Part shown: one piece after another, positions 11,671 to 23,260 of the stretch
Layout of the letters: every line of letters starts with the position of its first letter
How positions within the stretch are numbered: position 1 is the stretch's first letter
Source: Bostrychus sinensis
Lineage: Eukaryota; Chordata; Actinopteri; Gobiiformes; Eleotridae
Assembly: GCA_020698575.1 (NCBI GenBank)
Contig: CM036251.1
Location: 37,690,288 to 37,754,287 of the forward strand
Length of the DNA stretch: 64,000 nucleotides
Direction of reading: 5' to 3'
Notes under the pieces: model-generated
The model's input: only the letters and a program-made list of their open reading frames with translations
Database searches by the model: none
Told to the model about the DNA's origin: nothing
Translations under genes and position numbers: made by a program

Positions 11671-11991
11671 CAGGGGTGTCCAAACTATGGCCCGGGGGCC
11701 AAATGCGGCCCGCAGACTATTTTTTATTGGCCCTCAGACTTCATTCACAATTGGCCCAAATTGCCACAGGTAGCACTGTTTACTGCAAGGTTTGAAATGC
11801 AGGTAAAACAATAATTTGTGTGAGATGTACCTGGCATTAAGAAAGAAAAAATAGAAATTACTGGTTGGTGGCGCCAAAAAAAAGTGACATCTTTTGTGGT
11901 GATGCAAAATATGACGCCTTGACTGAGTGGCCCTCCTGCACATATATTTTTCAGTATGTGGCCCTCAAGGAAAAAAGTTTGGACACCCCTG
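11671..11991. mobile_element. Complete 321 bp hAT MITE
   Basis: Starts CAGGGGTGTCCAAACT and ends with its inverted copy AGTTTGGACACCCCTG. It is flanked on both sides by the same 8 bp, GTCTACAG (11,663-11,670 and 11,992-11,999), the target-site size made by hAT transposases. The interior has no coding frame, so it was moved by an enzyme supplied elsewhere. Confidence 0.93.
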
Positions 11992-12469
11992 GTCTACAGT
12001 AAAGGGGACGATAGGTCTAAAAGCCAAAAGGTGGGGTGTGGCGCAGATGGGAATGAAGCTGGTGTCATCAGAGCAATCATACAGCAATACATTATCGGAG
12101 TTAAACAAAGTGCTTTCAGGGAACTTGAAGTACTACTACTACTACTCAGTGTTGTGCATGAACCAGTTCAAATGAATGCGTTCATTGAACACGTTAATTT
12201 TTATGTGAACTTTGAACTGAACGCAACACATTCATAAATCAAGAACTTGAACGTGAATTTGTTCAGATTATGTGAGATGAACGACGTACGTCACGTCAAT
12301 TAAGCGTCGGAAGTTGTTTTCACCTGATGATGAGTCGAGTGAAGAGGTCTGATCGTACTTTTTAAACAGCGCTGTCCTTCACTGCCCACGGGCTCCACTC
12401 CAAAACTGCACGGCTTCACCAGAGAGCGCTTGTGTGCGCAATGCATCTTGGGTAATGTAGTGTGAAGCC

Positions 12470-13736
12470 CATGGGCGTGCTGTGAGGGCAAGCAAGGCAA
12501 GCAGTGCTTGACCAATCAAATCTAAAAAAAAAATACACGGGTTAAAACTATAACGAAATTAAATCGATATCTCTCCAAACATTTCATTTTGCCATTCACT
12601 TCCAATCAGTGAATCAGTCTCTTTCCTGTTTTCAGTTACTCTGTTTTTTTTCTGCGCTCTGCTGGCCACTCCAGGTACTGCCTCTCTGCCATTCATTTCT
12701 GTTATTTTCTCCTTCGTGGAGGCGGAGTCATGGTGCACTGTTTCTGGCTGGGGCTTGTCAAGCTGAGGCCCAGCAGCTTGTTTTGGAGGCTCGCGCATGC
12801 GTGCTGTGGTCAGTCTCAGGCTCAGTGACAGAGATCTCTGGCTGCCAGCAGGGGGCGATAAGCAGCAGCGCACTGTGCAGCTTACGGCCCCATACATTAC
12901 AGTGCGCATGCGCCGCGTTAGACAACAAAACGTTCCACAAGTATCCGCAGCCAAAGTGTCAACAGCGTTTCTACAGAGAAGTCATAGTTTGTAGCTTAAA
13001 CCCTGTTCATGTTTCTCATGAGAACATGCTGCTGCATAAAACTGCGTGTCATATAAAGCCTCACGTACATCGTTAAGTGTCAGACGTTCGTAAGAAGTGG
13101 AGCTGGGGGAGTGGAGAGGAGCCAGCGGCCTGGGCCGGGGACTGGATGTGAATATTACAGAACTGTGAATGAACTGGGCTCTGGTTATTCTGGACAAACT
13201 CAGCTGTAGGAAATACAGGACGTTTCTTCAAAAAAGGAACATGGACTGGATTTGCAGCTTGAGTAGAGAGGTGAGTGTCAGTGAGGTGGTGTTTTTAATG
13301 TTTGTGGTGTGATGTGTAAGGCTTCTTTTGAGGTTTTATTATAGTGAAGCAGCATTAACAGTGCACTGGTCTGGTGCTGATCTCAGTGTGTGTCCTGAAG
13401 AACAGGCCTCCCTCATCTGTAAGGCTGTAACCTCACTCATCTATCCATCCATCTTCATTTTACTGCTTATGAATTAAAGTTAAAACAAAAACTTTGATAA
13501 GGCGACAGAGAAGGCCAGCTTTGTGGAAAAAAATGTTGTAATGACATTCTTTTCTATACAAACAGCGTTACTAATCATAATTACATGTGAGTGTGAGATA
13601 GTTTGAAACAGCCTACTACTACTACTACTACTACAGCCTACCTACTAATTTAAATTAAATCAAAATGTTGTCATATAAAACTTAATGAAGTCAAGGTGTC
13701 TGCTTGTCCGCTTAAAAAAGTCACCACATGCTACTG
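12470..13736. mobile_element. Insertion nested in the hAT element
   Basis: The related copy at 59.4-60.8 kb lacks this segment. It is bounded on both sides by GTGAAGCC (12,462-12,469 and 13,737-13,744), an 8 bp duplication. Ends are CATGGGCGTGCTGTGAGG and ..GTCACCACATGCTACTG, only weakly inverted. Frames of 131-155 codons inside (12,559-13,076) show no known domain. It is probably a hAT-class element, based mainly on the 8 bp duplication. Confidence 0.75.
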
Positions 13737-13792
13737 GTGAAGCCAAAGATAATCAAATCTAATGTCTTTGGCTTCACACTACGTTACCCATA

Positions 13793-14040
13793 ATGCACTG
13801 CACAAGCAAGTATAACAACAAGCACAGCCTTCATAGCAACACTGGAGCAGGCAGCAGCAGTCAGTCTGACAATGGCAGTGCAAGTGAAGGCACAGAGAAC
13901 ACAGACGATGCTGGCTCTAACTATGATCATTTACGGACATTTTACACATTGTCACACAAGACTCTGACGGAAAAAAAAACGTACCTTTCTGTGCAAGCTT
14001 ATATCTGAAAAAACGTCCATTTTGTGTGATAGAATTTAAG
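13793..14040 (+). pseudogene. hAT transposase N-terminal (BED-finger region) relic
   Basis: The frame contains a serine-rich stretch, then GTENTDDAGSNYDHLRTFYTLS, followed by a lysine-rich piece. The homologous piece at 59,790-59,960 continues ITFLCKL. This resembles the segment leading into the BED zinc finger of hAT transposases, which binds element ends. The finger itself and the catalytic core are missing. Confidence 0.5.
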
Positions 14041-14266
14041 ATCTACAGTGAGGCTAGAAGGTAGGTACATGTATCGTGATAGAAGTCATAGTTTGAAAAG
14101 CAAGTTCAGCCTTTCATTTACATATCTCACCCAAAAATAAAATGAACTGAACTTTGAACTAGTTCAAAATTAAAATTGTGAACTATGAACGTGAACAGTT
14201 CACTTTGAACATGTGTGAACTGAACTTTGAACTAGTTCATGAAAAGTGTGAACTTACACAACACTG

Positions 14267-15039
14267 CTACTACTACTACTACTACTAATAATAATAATAA
14301 TAATAATACTAATAAATGTCTTTTCAACAGCTCAAGACAGGCGGGGAAGGGATATTTCCAGCTGCTCCACATTTTCTGCTGCAATTAACCTGGTTAGATT
14401 TTTGTCATAATAACATTAAAATTAATATTATTTAGGTTATTAAATTGAGTCCTATAATTTTAACAGACATTTACTCTTAACAGTGAGTGAGAATGGGAAA
14501 GGCGTGAGGTCCGTGTGCTCTGGCGGAGAGTTCCGTCTCACAGCCGCAGATAGGGGAGGGCCGGGGCATGTGCCTCAGTGATCTGCTGACTACTGTCCTG
14601 TCTACTCTTTAGGCAGTAGATTGGGCCCAAAAAATCCAGCTGACCCAAGCTTGTTCATGTTCTGTACGAACCATTACATGTAGGTTATGGGCCTGAATCG
14701 AGCCTGCACATGTTCTAACTGACATTTCTACACATGATTCAGAGTTGTTTGATTGACAGTGTGTGCTGCCTGCTATACTTAAAGATGTGTGTTAACCTTC
14801 CCTGCTTTGGTCTCATAACCCCGAGGGGACATGGGAGATCCAGGACATAAGGCGTTCATCCTCTGGGATTAACTCTCTTGCTCACTTCTTTGTTTAGGCT
14901 ACTGAAGCAGTTGGGCGCACAGCAGACCTTTTTCACTGGGTTTGGGGGCTTTATTGCTGTACTGCGCTCTACATTTTGAGCCTGTAGTAACCAGCCCCTC
15001 TCGCTGCCTCTCTCAACCCATGTAAACTTATCCTCTCCG
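14267..15039. other. Unassigned sequence with simple repeats
   Basis: Begins with a (CTA)n/(AAT)n microsatellite (14,267-14,310). Around 14,625-14,655, 'ATTGGGCCCAAAAAATCCAGCTGACCC' resembles the left end of the hAT-type element at 25,387, so a fragment of that family may lie here. No gene recognised. Confidence 0.4.
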
Positions 15040-15237
15040 TGAGCTCCGTTAGACCCTTCTTCTCGGTAAGGAAAAACTCCTAAAAAAAACAGCTGTGGAA
15101 AAAAAAGAAGAAACCTTATGGAGCCCAAACTGAAGGAAAGATCCTCTCCCAGGAAGGACAGGCAATGCTTCTAGGACTGTTAGTCCATTAGCTCATCTAT
15201 AGGATCATAGATCAGCTCTGTAAGGATTCATGCAGAC

Positions 15238-15460
15238 GGGAGTGGGGTGAGGTAGGTTGAGGAAGTCCATAGGATGCAGCAGGTGGGCCTCATCCAGACA
15301 GGTGAGTGGGACGAGATAGGTCCGAGAAAGCCAGGATGCAGCAGGGGCCTCATCCAGAACAGGTGAGTCGGGCGAGATAGGTCCGGGAAATCCAGGATGC
15401 AGCAGGGGCCTCATCCAGACAGGTGAATGGGGTGAGGTAGATCCGGGAAATCCATAGAGG
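15238..15460 (-). repeat. ~60 bp tandem repeat in the L2 3' UTR
   Basis: About 3.7 copies of a ~60 bp unit (CATCCAGACAGGTGAGTGGG .. ATCCAGGATGCAGCAGGGGC). The same unit occurs about 3.7 times in the L2 copy at 63.67-63.89 kb but once in the copy near 21.6 kb. Confidence 0.85.
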
Positions 15461-15723
15461 TGAGGTTGAGGGCCCACAGGTCGGGACAGGAGCACAGATG
15501 GGGTCAGCTAAGATCCAGTCGTCACTGGGACATCTGCCAGCAGCCAGGCATCTGAAACAGTCCCCACTCCCCCAGAGGGGAGCGGGAGAGAGGGACAACT
15601 TGTGAATAGCAAGGAACTGATTGGAGATATAGAATTTTTGATAATATTAATTACAGTGATAGAAGAGGAGCAGCAGATGAAACCAGAGGACAGAGGCTCA
15701 GTGCACCATACTTACCCCAGCTT

Positions 15724-17363
15724 CTAGCTCCTAGAGCAGCCTAGCTCCAGCTGTGGAGTTAACCCTGTTCCTAGCTGGCCTGACCATAAGCTTTCTTGTA
15801 GAGGAACGTAGAATGTAGACACTGTGCCTGCCTCTCTAACATGAGCTGGAAGCTGATTCCATAAAACAGGAACTTGGTAACTAAAGGCTCTACCTCCAAC
15901 TGTACTTTTAGAAACCCTGGGAACCACTAATAGCCCTGCATTTTGTGAGCGCAGTACTCTGCTTGGTTGGTATGGCTCTATAACATCATTAATGTAGGAT
16001 GGCGCCGTACCATTTACAGCCTTGTAAGTCAGGAGAAGGATTTTAAACCTAATTCTGAATTTAACTGGAAGCCAGTGAAGTGAAGCTAGCACAGGAGTAA
16101 TATGTTTTCTCCGGTTAGTTCCTGTTAATAATCTTGCTGCTACGTTTTGAGCAAGCTGAAAACATTTTAATGAGTTTTTAGGGAACACTGCCAGCAGAGA
16201 GTTACAGTAATCCAACCTAGATGTTACAAATGCATGGACAAGTTTTTCAGCGTCACTTTTGGATAAAATATTTCTGATTTTGGCTATGTTATGTAAGTGA
16301 AAGAATGTTGTTTTACAGGCTTGGTTTATATGAGCCTTAAATGAAAAATCTTCGTCAAATAAAACTCCTAAGTTTCTCACAGTAGAACTTGAGGCTACAC
16401 TGACACCGTCCAGGGAGACTATCTGGTCAGACAGAGCATCTCTCAGCTTTTTGGGGCCTAGTATAATGACCTATGTTTTTTCTGGGTTTAGGAGGAGATA
16501 ATTAATTGTCATCCAGGTCTTTATGTCTCTCACGCAGGTGCTAAGTTTCTCAATGCGGTTGTTCTGATCAGGTTTGATTGATAAATCAACTGTGTATCGT
16601 CTGTGTAACAGTGAAAATTAATGCCATGTTTTCTGATTATGTTTCCTAAAGGCAGTATGTAAAGCATGAACAAAATGGGTCCAAGTACTGAGCCTTGCGG
16701 CACTCCATAGCTAACTTTACTGCACTGTGAGGAATGTTCATTTACACTGACAAACTGGTACCTATCAGATAAGTAGGGTTTAAACCAGCAGAGTGCGGCT
16801 CCTCTGACCCCTATGTCACATTCTAATCTCTGGAGTAAAATGCTGTAGTTAATGGTGTCAAAGGCTGCACTGAGATCTAACAGAACTAGGATTGAGACCA
16901 GTCCATTGTCTGAACTTAATAACAAGTCATTTGTGACTCTAACTAATGCAGTTTCTGTACTATGGTGGGGTCTAAACCCTGACTGAAAATCATCAAATAA
17001 GCTATTGTCCTGTAGGTGGCGACATAACTGTTTAACTACAACTCTTTCTAGGATTTTTGAAATAAAAGGGAGATTTGATATTGGTCTATAGTTGGCTAAA
17101 ATGTCAGGATCTAGACTGGGTTTTTTCAGAAGCAGTTTAATAACTGCATATTTAAAAGACACATAACCTGTTTCTGAGGAGGTGTTTATTATATTCAGTA
17201 TAGGTTCATTAATTAGGGGAAGAGTTTCTTTAGAAAGTTTGGTAGGTATTGGGTCTAAAAGACAAGTTGAGGTTTTGGAGGACATAATGACTGATGTTAG
17301 CTCAGTTTGATCTACAGCGATGAAACAGTCTAACGTTACAGATGGTTTTATAGTGGCCTCCAT
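15724..17363 (-). pseudogene. L2 LINE reverse transcriptase and C-terminal domain, broken
   Basis: The frame at 16,530-17,363 (277 codons) covers the fingers and palm: NYRPISNLPFISKILE, the QSGFRPHHSTETAL motif, LDLSAAFDTI (first catalytic aspartate), GVPQGSVLGPILF, and the catalytic box, which reads YTDD where the family has YADD. A second frame (15,724-16,380, 218 codons) continues with the thumb and the C-terminal LHWLPV region. The junction near 16,380-16,530 is shifted, and the far C-terminus is altered by a frameshift near 15,790. The enzyme would have made cDNA at a nicked target. It is inactive here because of the frame breaks. Confidence 0.85.
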
Positions 17364-17410
17364 TTTTACAGCTTTGGCTTGCTCTAAGCTGATGGTAGGG
17401 AGAATTTTAT

Positions 17411-17690
17411 TTAATTTGTCTCTTGTACTTGTGATTTTGTTGTTAAAAAATTAAAGAAAGTTTTCACAGGGATAAAGGGTTCTACTGAGCTCTGACTGGT
17501 GGTCAGCCTGGCTACATTGCTGAACAGAAACCTAGGATTGCTCCTGTTTTCTTCTATTAAAGTTAAATAGTATCTGGTTTTGGCCTCACGCAGAGATTTT
17601 TTATCATTTAAAAGACTATATTTCCAGGCATTCAGAGAGTGCTCTGAGCTGGAGTGCGCCATAGCCTTCCAAATTTACGGGTTGCTTGTT
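17411..17690 (-). pseudogene. L2 LINE linker between endonuclease and RT
   Basis: The 83-codon frame (17,411-17,662) contains the SLREAKTRYYLTLIEENRSNPRFLF region that precedes RT in L2/CR1 proteins. It is out of phase with the RT frame below it. Confidence 0.7.
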
Positions 17691-18117
17691 TAAAGGCCTC
17701 GATACACCAAGGCGACTCCCAGACTGCCACTGAAAAGACGGAGCGACAGCACGTCTCTTCCCGTCTCCTCTCGTTCGCTCCCGTTTCCTCACGTCAGATG
17801 ACCTTTTTCCCTCTTCATACACCGAAGCAACAACCGACCTAAAGACCGTGTCTTGCGCATGCGCGTGATGTAATTCTGTAATTCAGCTCTAAACTCCTGT
17901 GTCTCTTGTGTTCTGAGCCAAGGACCATTATAAAAGCATTTTGTTTGATTTTTTTAACTGTATTTGATTAACATAAGAAAAAAAAAAAAACTTTTTTATT
18001 TTATTATTTGATATCCCCTAGTTTTAAACTAATGCTTATGTTAGCAAAATGCTATTGCCATAATGTAGACACTGATGTAACTACAATGATTTTATTTATT
18101 TATTTTTGAAGTAAAAA
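17691..18117. other. Foreign stretch splitting the L2 coding region
   Basis: The LINE protein cannot be followed through this interval. It contains inverted motifs (CGATACACCAAGGCGACTCC and a CTTCATACACCGAAGC-like piece at 17,813-17,828), suggesting a small transposon or fragments. A poly(A) tract lies near 17,977-17,990. I saw no target duplication. Confidence 0.45.
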
Positions 18118-18800
18118 TCAACATTGTGATGCTCCGGACCTTTGCGCGAGAAACTTTTCACCAATTGGACCTCGGTGAATTTTAATTGGTGACCCCTGCT
18201 CTATACCATAGGTTAAAACAAGGTCCAGGGTGTGTTTGTAACAATAAGTGGGTTCATTTACGTTTTGAGTAAAACCTACGCTGTCTAATAAGGCTGCAAA
18301 TACATTACCTAGACAGTCGCTGCTGTCATCAACATGAATATTAAAATCCCCTACTATTACAGTCTTATCTGAGTCTAACACTATACTGAATAGAAAGTCA
18401 AAGAATGCAATTAAAAATTCAGAATAGGGACCAGGAGGCCGGTAGATGATTATAAACATAACTGGTTTTTGTTTCTTACAGTTTGTGTAATTTATAGTTA
18501 GTATGAGGCTTTCAAAGGAATTATATGTGTGTTTAGATTTGGGGCTAAAATGTAAGCTAGACTGTGATATTACTGCCACTCCTCCACCTCCGCCTGTGCT
18601 CCTCGCTGTCTGAAAGTTTACATGACTTGGGGGAGGAGCTTCATTAAGTCTCACATAATCATCCTGTTGTAGCCAGGTTTCTGTTAAGGCCAGTAGATTA
18701 AGTTTATTATCATGAATTAATTCATTAACTAACAGGGATTTAGAGAAAATTGACCTAATGTTTAGTAATCCACATTTAATTATGTCATTGTTTTGATTAT
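18118..18800 (-). pseudogene. L2 LINE apurinic-type endonuclease domain, broken
   Basis: The minus-strand frame (18,118-18,654, 178 codons) shows RSTGGGGGVAVI, YRPPGP and VIVGDFNIHVDD. These are core motifs of the exonuclease-endonuclease-phosphatase fold (the GDFN aspartate and asparagine are catalytic). Upstream, reading through stops, lie the LNIRS and LTETWL motifs (about 18,680-18,800), so the start of the domain is also present. The domain nicks chromosomal DNA to prime reverse transcription. The frame is broken at both ends. Confidence 0.82.
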
Positions 18801-19080
18801 TATTAATATTATTAATAGGTCTACAAGAAGTTATTTTTATTCAATTTGTGGCTCTCACTCCTCTTATTTGTCTTTTGCTGTTAGTGTTTAGGCGGGGGAC
18901 AGTCTCTATTTGCTCTGCTAAAATACCTTTATACTGGGTTTGTACCAGCTCGTAAGGAAGCTCAGAGAAGTGTTTTAAATTACTGCTCTGTGCCCCGGTC
19001 CCACCTCTGGTACTCAGCAGAGAATAGGAAGCGAAGCTGGGGGCATACTCCTTGCACACAGCCAGAGCACAGAGTTATTC

Positions 19081-20655
19081 TGCTTGCAGTGCCAGAAGCT
19101 TTGCTTCATCAGCTCAGCCTGGATAATTGTTTCCTCCTCTGAGAACCAGGCACTTCTTTTTTCCGGCATGACTGCAAGAGCGCCTTTAAAGCAGCGCTTT
19201 CTCTCTAATTAAGATTTGTTTAATTGCTTGAAACACACAAATCCAACCTTTTCCCTAATGCACAGCCGTCGCCCAGCTTAGTCCAACCTCTTTTAGATTA
19301 GATTTTGCACCCAGTCTAAAGAGCAGCAGAAAGGGGCCCATCCTGCGCTAAGATGCAGAAGATCTGGCCCTGCAACTCACTGCACTCCTCTGGTCTCTTC
19401 ACCAGTAGAGTACTTATTAAAACTTTTTTTTTCTTTTCATTCCATAATGTTTTTAAATCTTGTAATACATGCAGCTGTTCTAGAGTTGACCAAGATTGGT
19501 TTAAAAATATAAATAAAAGCAGAATATACATAGACCTTTTAAAGCATAATAGCAGACCTGACTGAGGCTCCTCCAAATCACTGACAATGGGCAGACTGGA
19601 TCTAGTCCAGTCTAGTCTTGAGTAACTATCAATCCTTGTTCTGTGACTTGCAGTGGCTTTGACAATGCTCGTCCTACAACTCTACATGACTCAAATTGCA
19701 CTAATATGACTGGATTCACCCCTTGTCACTCAGGCACGTGAAATTGGATAGGATATTAACATCAGTTCACTCTTAGGCCTGTGGCCGGAGCACTTTATTT
19801 CAGTCGTGATGTACCTGTATCATAGAGTTTGTAATGAGATCTCTGTTGGAAACAGACCTCTGCTCTTTTATTTTATTGTATTAAGTTAAAAATGTAACAC
19901 TAATAAAGATGTAAAATAAAAGTCTAATTTCTCTTGAGTTGTTTATTATTATTATTATTAAAGATAGGGCTGCACAATAATTTTGGAACCAAGAATATTG
20001 GACAGAAACCTCACACAAGCCTTGTAAATCCAATTCTGTCTTTGCCTGTCGGGTATTTCAAAACTTTAGTCAGAAATCTGGATCAGTTTGATCCTGAAAT
20101 TCAGAATTATTCTGATCCCACCTCAGAGGTGGATTTTAGGTTGATCACATTTGTTTTATTTAAAATCAAGTGGTCTTTTCTCACACACAATAAAAAATAT
20201 TTAAAGTGACCATTTCTGTCTTCAAAATGCAATGGTTTGTCTTAGTATAATTTGAAAATGTAACACTGAAAAGCATTTCAGAAAAAGATGAGAATATTTC
20301 TCTGAAACTTAATCAAATAAAATACATAAAAGTCACATGTATCCACTGCTTAACAGTTTTTGACATCAAGACATTAAGTAAAAAAAGGTGATCCATACAA
20401 GGTTTACATGGATTTTGTCAGACTTTTAATACAGTAACAAAAACATGCTCATATAATGCCTTTTCAACTCAAATTGATTCAAAATATATTCATAAACAAT
20501 GAAAATTAATACAGTACATGAATAACTTCACAGCTTTATAAGTTGATGAACTGAAGGAAGAGCAGTCAGAAGTGCAATGGTTAAAACAAATACAAAATGG
20601 TAAAAAAAGAAACAATAATGATAAAACAATAAAATGTGTGTCAGTTTACTGTATG
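19081..20655. other. Intergenic stretch, no gene recognised
   Basis: The part to about 19,330 may still be L2 5' UTR. The rest is AT-rich with short frames only (up to 91 codons at 19,934-20,209) and an ATT microsatellite near 19,945. No domain recognised. Confidence 0.4.
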
Positions 20656-20859
20656 CACTGAAAAAAGTGAGTTTCAGCTGTTGTAGATGTAGCAAATAAT
20701 TTAGCAATAAATTTAACTATAGAAATCGAATTTCTCATGTTATTAACGAAATTACAAAAATGAAATACAAAATTCTGTATAATTCGTTGAAATAATATAT
20801 TTCAAATTATTTGCTCTAGAAAATAAATATATGTTCAGCTAATCTTTTGCAATACAATT
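20656..20859 (+). repeat. ~200 bp repeat block abutting a truncated L2
   Basis: From CACTGAAAAAAGTGA to TTTTGCAATACAATT this block closely matches 61,805-62,012. In both places an L2 LINE, truncated at a different internal point, follows. The block is AT-rich and non-coding. Confidence 0.85.
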
Positions 20860-21737
20860 AACTCGTCCATGCGTTTGTTATATCTAAGTTGGATTACTGT
20901 ACCACTCTGCTGGCAGCGCGCCCTAAAAACTCTTTAAAATGTTTTCAGGTTGTTCAAAATGCAGCAGCAAGATTATTGACAGGAACTAACAGAAGAGAAC
21001 ATATTACTCCTGTGCTGGCTTCGCTTCACTGGCTTCCAGTTGAATTCAGAATTAGGTTTAAAATCCTTACAAGGCCGGAAATGGTACAGCCCCATCCTAC
21101 ATAGGCTGTACTGATGTCATAATAACATACCAACTAAACAGAGTACTGCGCTCACAAAATGCAGGGCTATTAGTGGTTCCCAGGGTTTCTAGAAGTACAG
21201 TTGGAGGTAGAGCCTTTAGTTATCAAGCTCCTGTTTTCTGGAATCAGCTTCCAGCTCATGTTAGAGAGGCAGACACAATCTCTACATTTAGGGTTTTGCT
21301 TAAAACATTCCTCTTCAAGGCCAGCTAGGAACAGGGTTAACTCCACAGCTGAAGATAGGCTGCTCTAGGAGCTAGACGCTGGGGGAAGTATGGTGCACTG
21401 AGCCTCTGTCCTCTGGTTTCATCTGTTGCTCCTCTTCCAACACTGCAATTAATTTTATTATTCTATATCTTTAATCATTGCTATTCAGAAGTTGTCCCTC
21501 TCTCCTGCTCCCCTCTGGGGGAGTAAAGACTGTTTCAGATGCTTGGCTGCTGGCAGATGTCCCAGTGATGACTGGATCTTAGGCCCTTAACCTCACATCC
21601 TATGGACTTCCCGGGCCTACCTCACCCCCACTCACCTGTCTGGATGAGGCCCACCTGCTGCATCTTTATAGACCTGAACAATGATCCCATAGATGAGCTC
21701 ATGGATTAACAGTCCTAGACACATGTTGCCTGAATTC
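20860..21737 (+). mobile_element. 5'-truncated L2/CR1-type LINE, plus strand
   Basis: It starts inside the RT C-terminal domain. The frame at 20,889-21,104 carries CTTLLAARPKNSLKCFQ and LHWLPVEFRIRFKIL, and after a frameshift the C-terminal residues can be followed to about 21,330. The 3' UTR follows, with one copy of the ~60 bp unit. It ends near the CCTAGACACATGTTGCCTG block. Non-functional. Confidence 0.85.
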
Positions 21738-22300
21738 CATGCAGGCCAGGTGGGCATTGTTTCTTGTTTCCTACCACCCTGGATCCCGGAACATAAAGCC
21801 TGATGCCCTTCCCCATCCGTCCACTTCAGAGGAGTCCGAAACCCAGCCTGGTCCCATCCTTTCGCCCTCTTGTGTCACTGACAGCCCTGAAACCCTGGAC
21901 AAAACCTCTACTCCCCCCTGTCTACTTGGAACCGTGACATGGGAGATTGAGAGGGTTGTCCAGGAGGCCCAACGAACCCAACCAGACGCAGGTAATGGCC
22001 CACCTAATTGTTTGTTTGTACCTGACTTGATGAGTTTGATCCCAGGTCCTCCAATGGAGACACTCCTCTAAACTAACCTGCCATCCTGGTTTCCACCGTA
22101 CACGTGCATTCCTTAAACAAAGGTTCTGGTGGCCCTCCATGAATCGGGACACATGTGCTTTTGTTTCTGCTTGTCCTGTGTGTGCACGTAGCAAGACCTG
22201 GCATATGCCTCCAGCAGGTCTCCTTCATCCTCTACCGATTCCCAGCCGGCCATGGTCATATTTAGCAGTAGATTTCATCACCAAGTACGTCTCAAGTTAC
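21738..22300 (+). pseudogene. Ty3/gypsy pol fragment (RNase H end and integrase zinc domain)
   Basis: The frame at 21,739-22,071 begins QARWALFLVSYHPGSRN, the C-terminal end of RNase H and its tether in fish gypsy elements. It passes through a linker with TWEIERVVQEAQ and NCLFVPD. Shifted frames from 22,075 contain the H..H and C..C pieces of the integrase zinc domain (CHPGFHR-like, then ACPVCARSK-like, about 22,080-22,200). The domain order here is the usual RNase H then integrase, unlike the Gmr1-like element at 25.7-32.2 kb. It is frameshifted, lacks LTRs, and stops near 22,300. Confidence 0.8.
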
Positions 22301-22690
22301 CTGCCTCAATAAACATTCATCTGTCTTTCCATGTTTCCTTATCTAAGCCTGTTTCTTCCAATCCTCCTCAATTTTTGCATAGCATTTTTGTCATATCTAC
22401 TATAATTGTGACAGTTATATTTATTTAGATTTGTACATTTCAGAAATAAATGATCAAATTCAGCAAGCTAATATGTTACACAGAAAAGCTTTAATTTCTG
22501 TAGTAACATCAATTTCATTTTTCTAATTGTGACCTATTAATCTTTTGTTACATCCATTTGATTATACATGGTTTCATGATCATTCCTTACATCTATTAGA
22601 TTTTTCTAATTCTTGGAAACAATTTGCAAATATTCAGGGAGACTCTTTTCCAGATCTTGTTCAGGACCTACCTAGCTGGAAGATTAGCCT
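22301..22690. other. AT-rich spacer, nothing recognised
   Basis: No gene, repeat end or RNA structure could be supported. Confidence 0.35.
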
Positions 22691-22843
22691 GTTGTGTATG
22701 TTTTGAGGTTGATGGGGGAAATCCACCCAGGAAGAACATATAAACTCCACACAGAAAGGCTCCATACAGTCTGGGAACTGAACCCTAGACTTTCTTGCTT
22801 TGAGGCAAGAGTGTTAACCACTAAACCACTGTGCTGTCAGTGA
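22691..22843 (-). mobile_element. tRNA-derived SINE fragment, minus strand
   Basis: On the minus strand this reads as the tRNA-like head (TTTAGTGGTTAACACTC A-box region, then GGGTTCAGTTCCC B-box) followed by the TGTGTGGAGTTTATATG segment. That layout matches the plus-strand SINE next to it. The 3' part is missing. Confidence 0.75.
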
Positions 22844-22882
22844 GCACATGTACACTGGCAATTTAACACTAGACAATTTATT

Positions 22883-23232
22883 GTGCACAGTGGCAGAGCG
22901 GTTAGCGGTCTCGCCTCCCAGCAAGGAGGTTGTGGGTTCAAGCCCCAGGCTGACTAATACACCATCACACAAACTCTCTGGGTGGAGTCTGCATGTCCTC
23001 CCTGTGTTACCGTGGGTTCTCTCCAGGTACTCCAGCTTGCATGTGTTAGGTGAATTGGTGACTCTAAATTGACCCTAGTGAATGGTTGTCTGTCTGTGTT
23101 TGTCTCTGTGTCAGCCCTGCAACAAGCTGGCCCCTGTCCAGGGTGTACCCTGCCTACAGCCCAAGTTACAGGGATAGGCTCCAGTCACCCGCTACCCCTA
23201 ATGGGAATAAGCAGTAGAAAATGAATGAACAA
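22883..23232 (+). mobile_element. tRNA-derived SINE, plus strand
   Basis: An A-box-like TGGCAGAGCGG at 22,891-22,901 and a B-box GGTTCAAGCCC at 22,935-22,945 form an internal RNA polymerase III promoter. The body contains the fish SINE sequence 'GTGGAGTCTGCATGTCC .. AATTGGTGACTCTAAATTG .. TGTCCAGGGTGTACCC'. It lies head to head with the minus-strand copy upstream. Confidence 0.85.
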
Positions 23233-23260
23233 TTTATAAATACATATACAAAAATTCTTA

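Larger units (their letters stand above)
12147..14266. mobile_element. Non-autonomous hAT element carrying a nested insertion
   Basis: Starts CAGTGTTGTGCATGAAC and ends ..CACAACACTG, flanked by CTACTACT on both sides (8 bp, inside a TAC microsatellite). Both ends match the element at 59,445-60,843. The subterminal sequence is full of short GTTCA/TGAAC repeats in both orientations. An internal piece of a hAT transposase N-terminus remains (13,793-14,040). Without the nested 1.27 kb insertion it would be about 0.85 kb. Confidence 0.9.
15040..19080 (-). mobile_element. L2/CR1-type LINE (Maui-like), minus strand, broken
   Basis: In minus-strand order it has a 5' region (18,841-19,059), an endonuclease (18,800-18,118), reverse transcriptase (17,400-16,380), a C-terminal domain (16,380-15,724), a 3' UTR with a ~60 bp tandem repeat, and the same 3' block found at 4.77-4.89 kb. 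Such LINEs copy themselves by nicking DNA and reverse transcribing their RNA on site. The coding region carries several stops and frameshifts and a ~430 bp foreign stretch, so this copy is dead. Sister copies lie at 20.86-21.74 kb and 62.09-64 kb. Confidence 0.88.

Noticed and set aside
12609..13076. 155-codon frame as a gene
   Set aside because: It lies inside a transposable insertion, overlaps equally long frames on the other strand and has low-complexity composition.
22883..22960. Functional tRNA gene
   Set aside because: A and B boxes are present, but the cloverleaf is not maintained and fish SINE body sequence follows.
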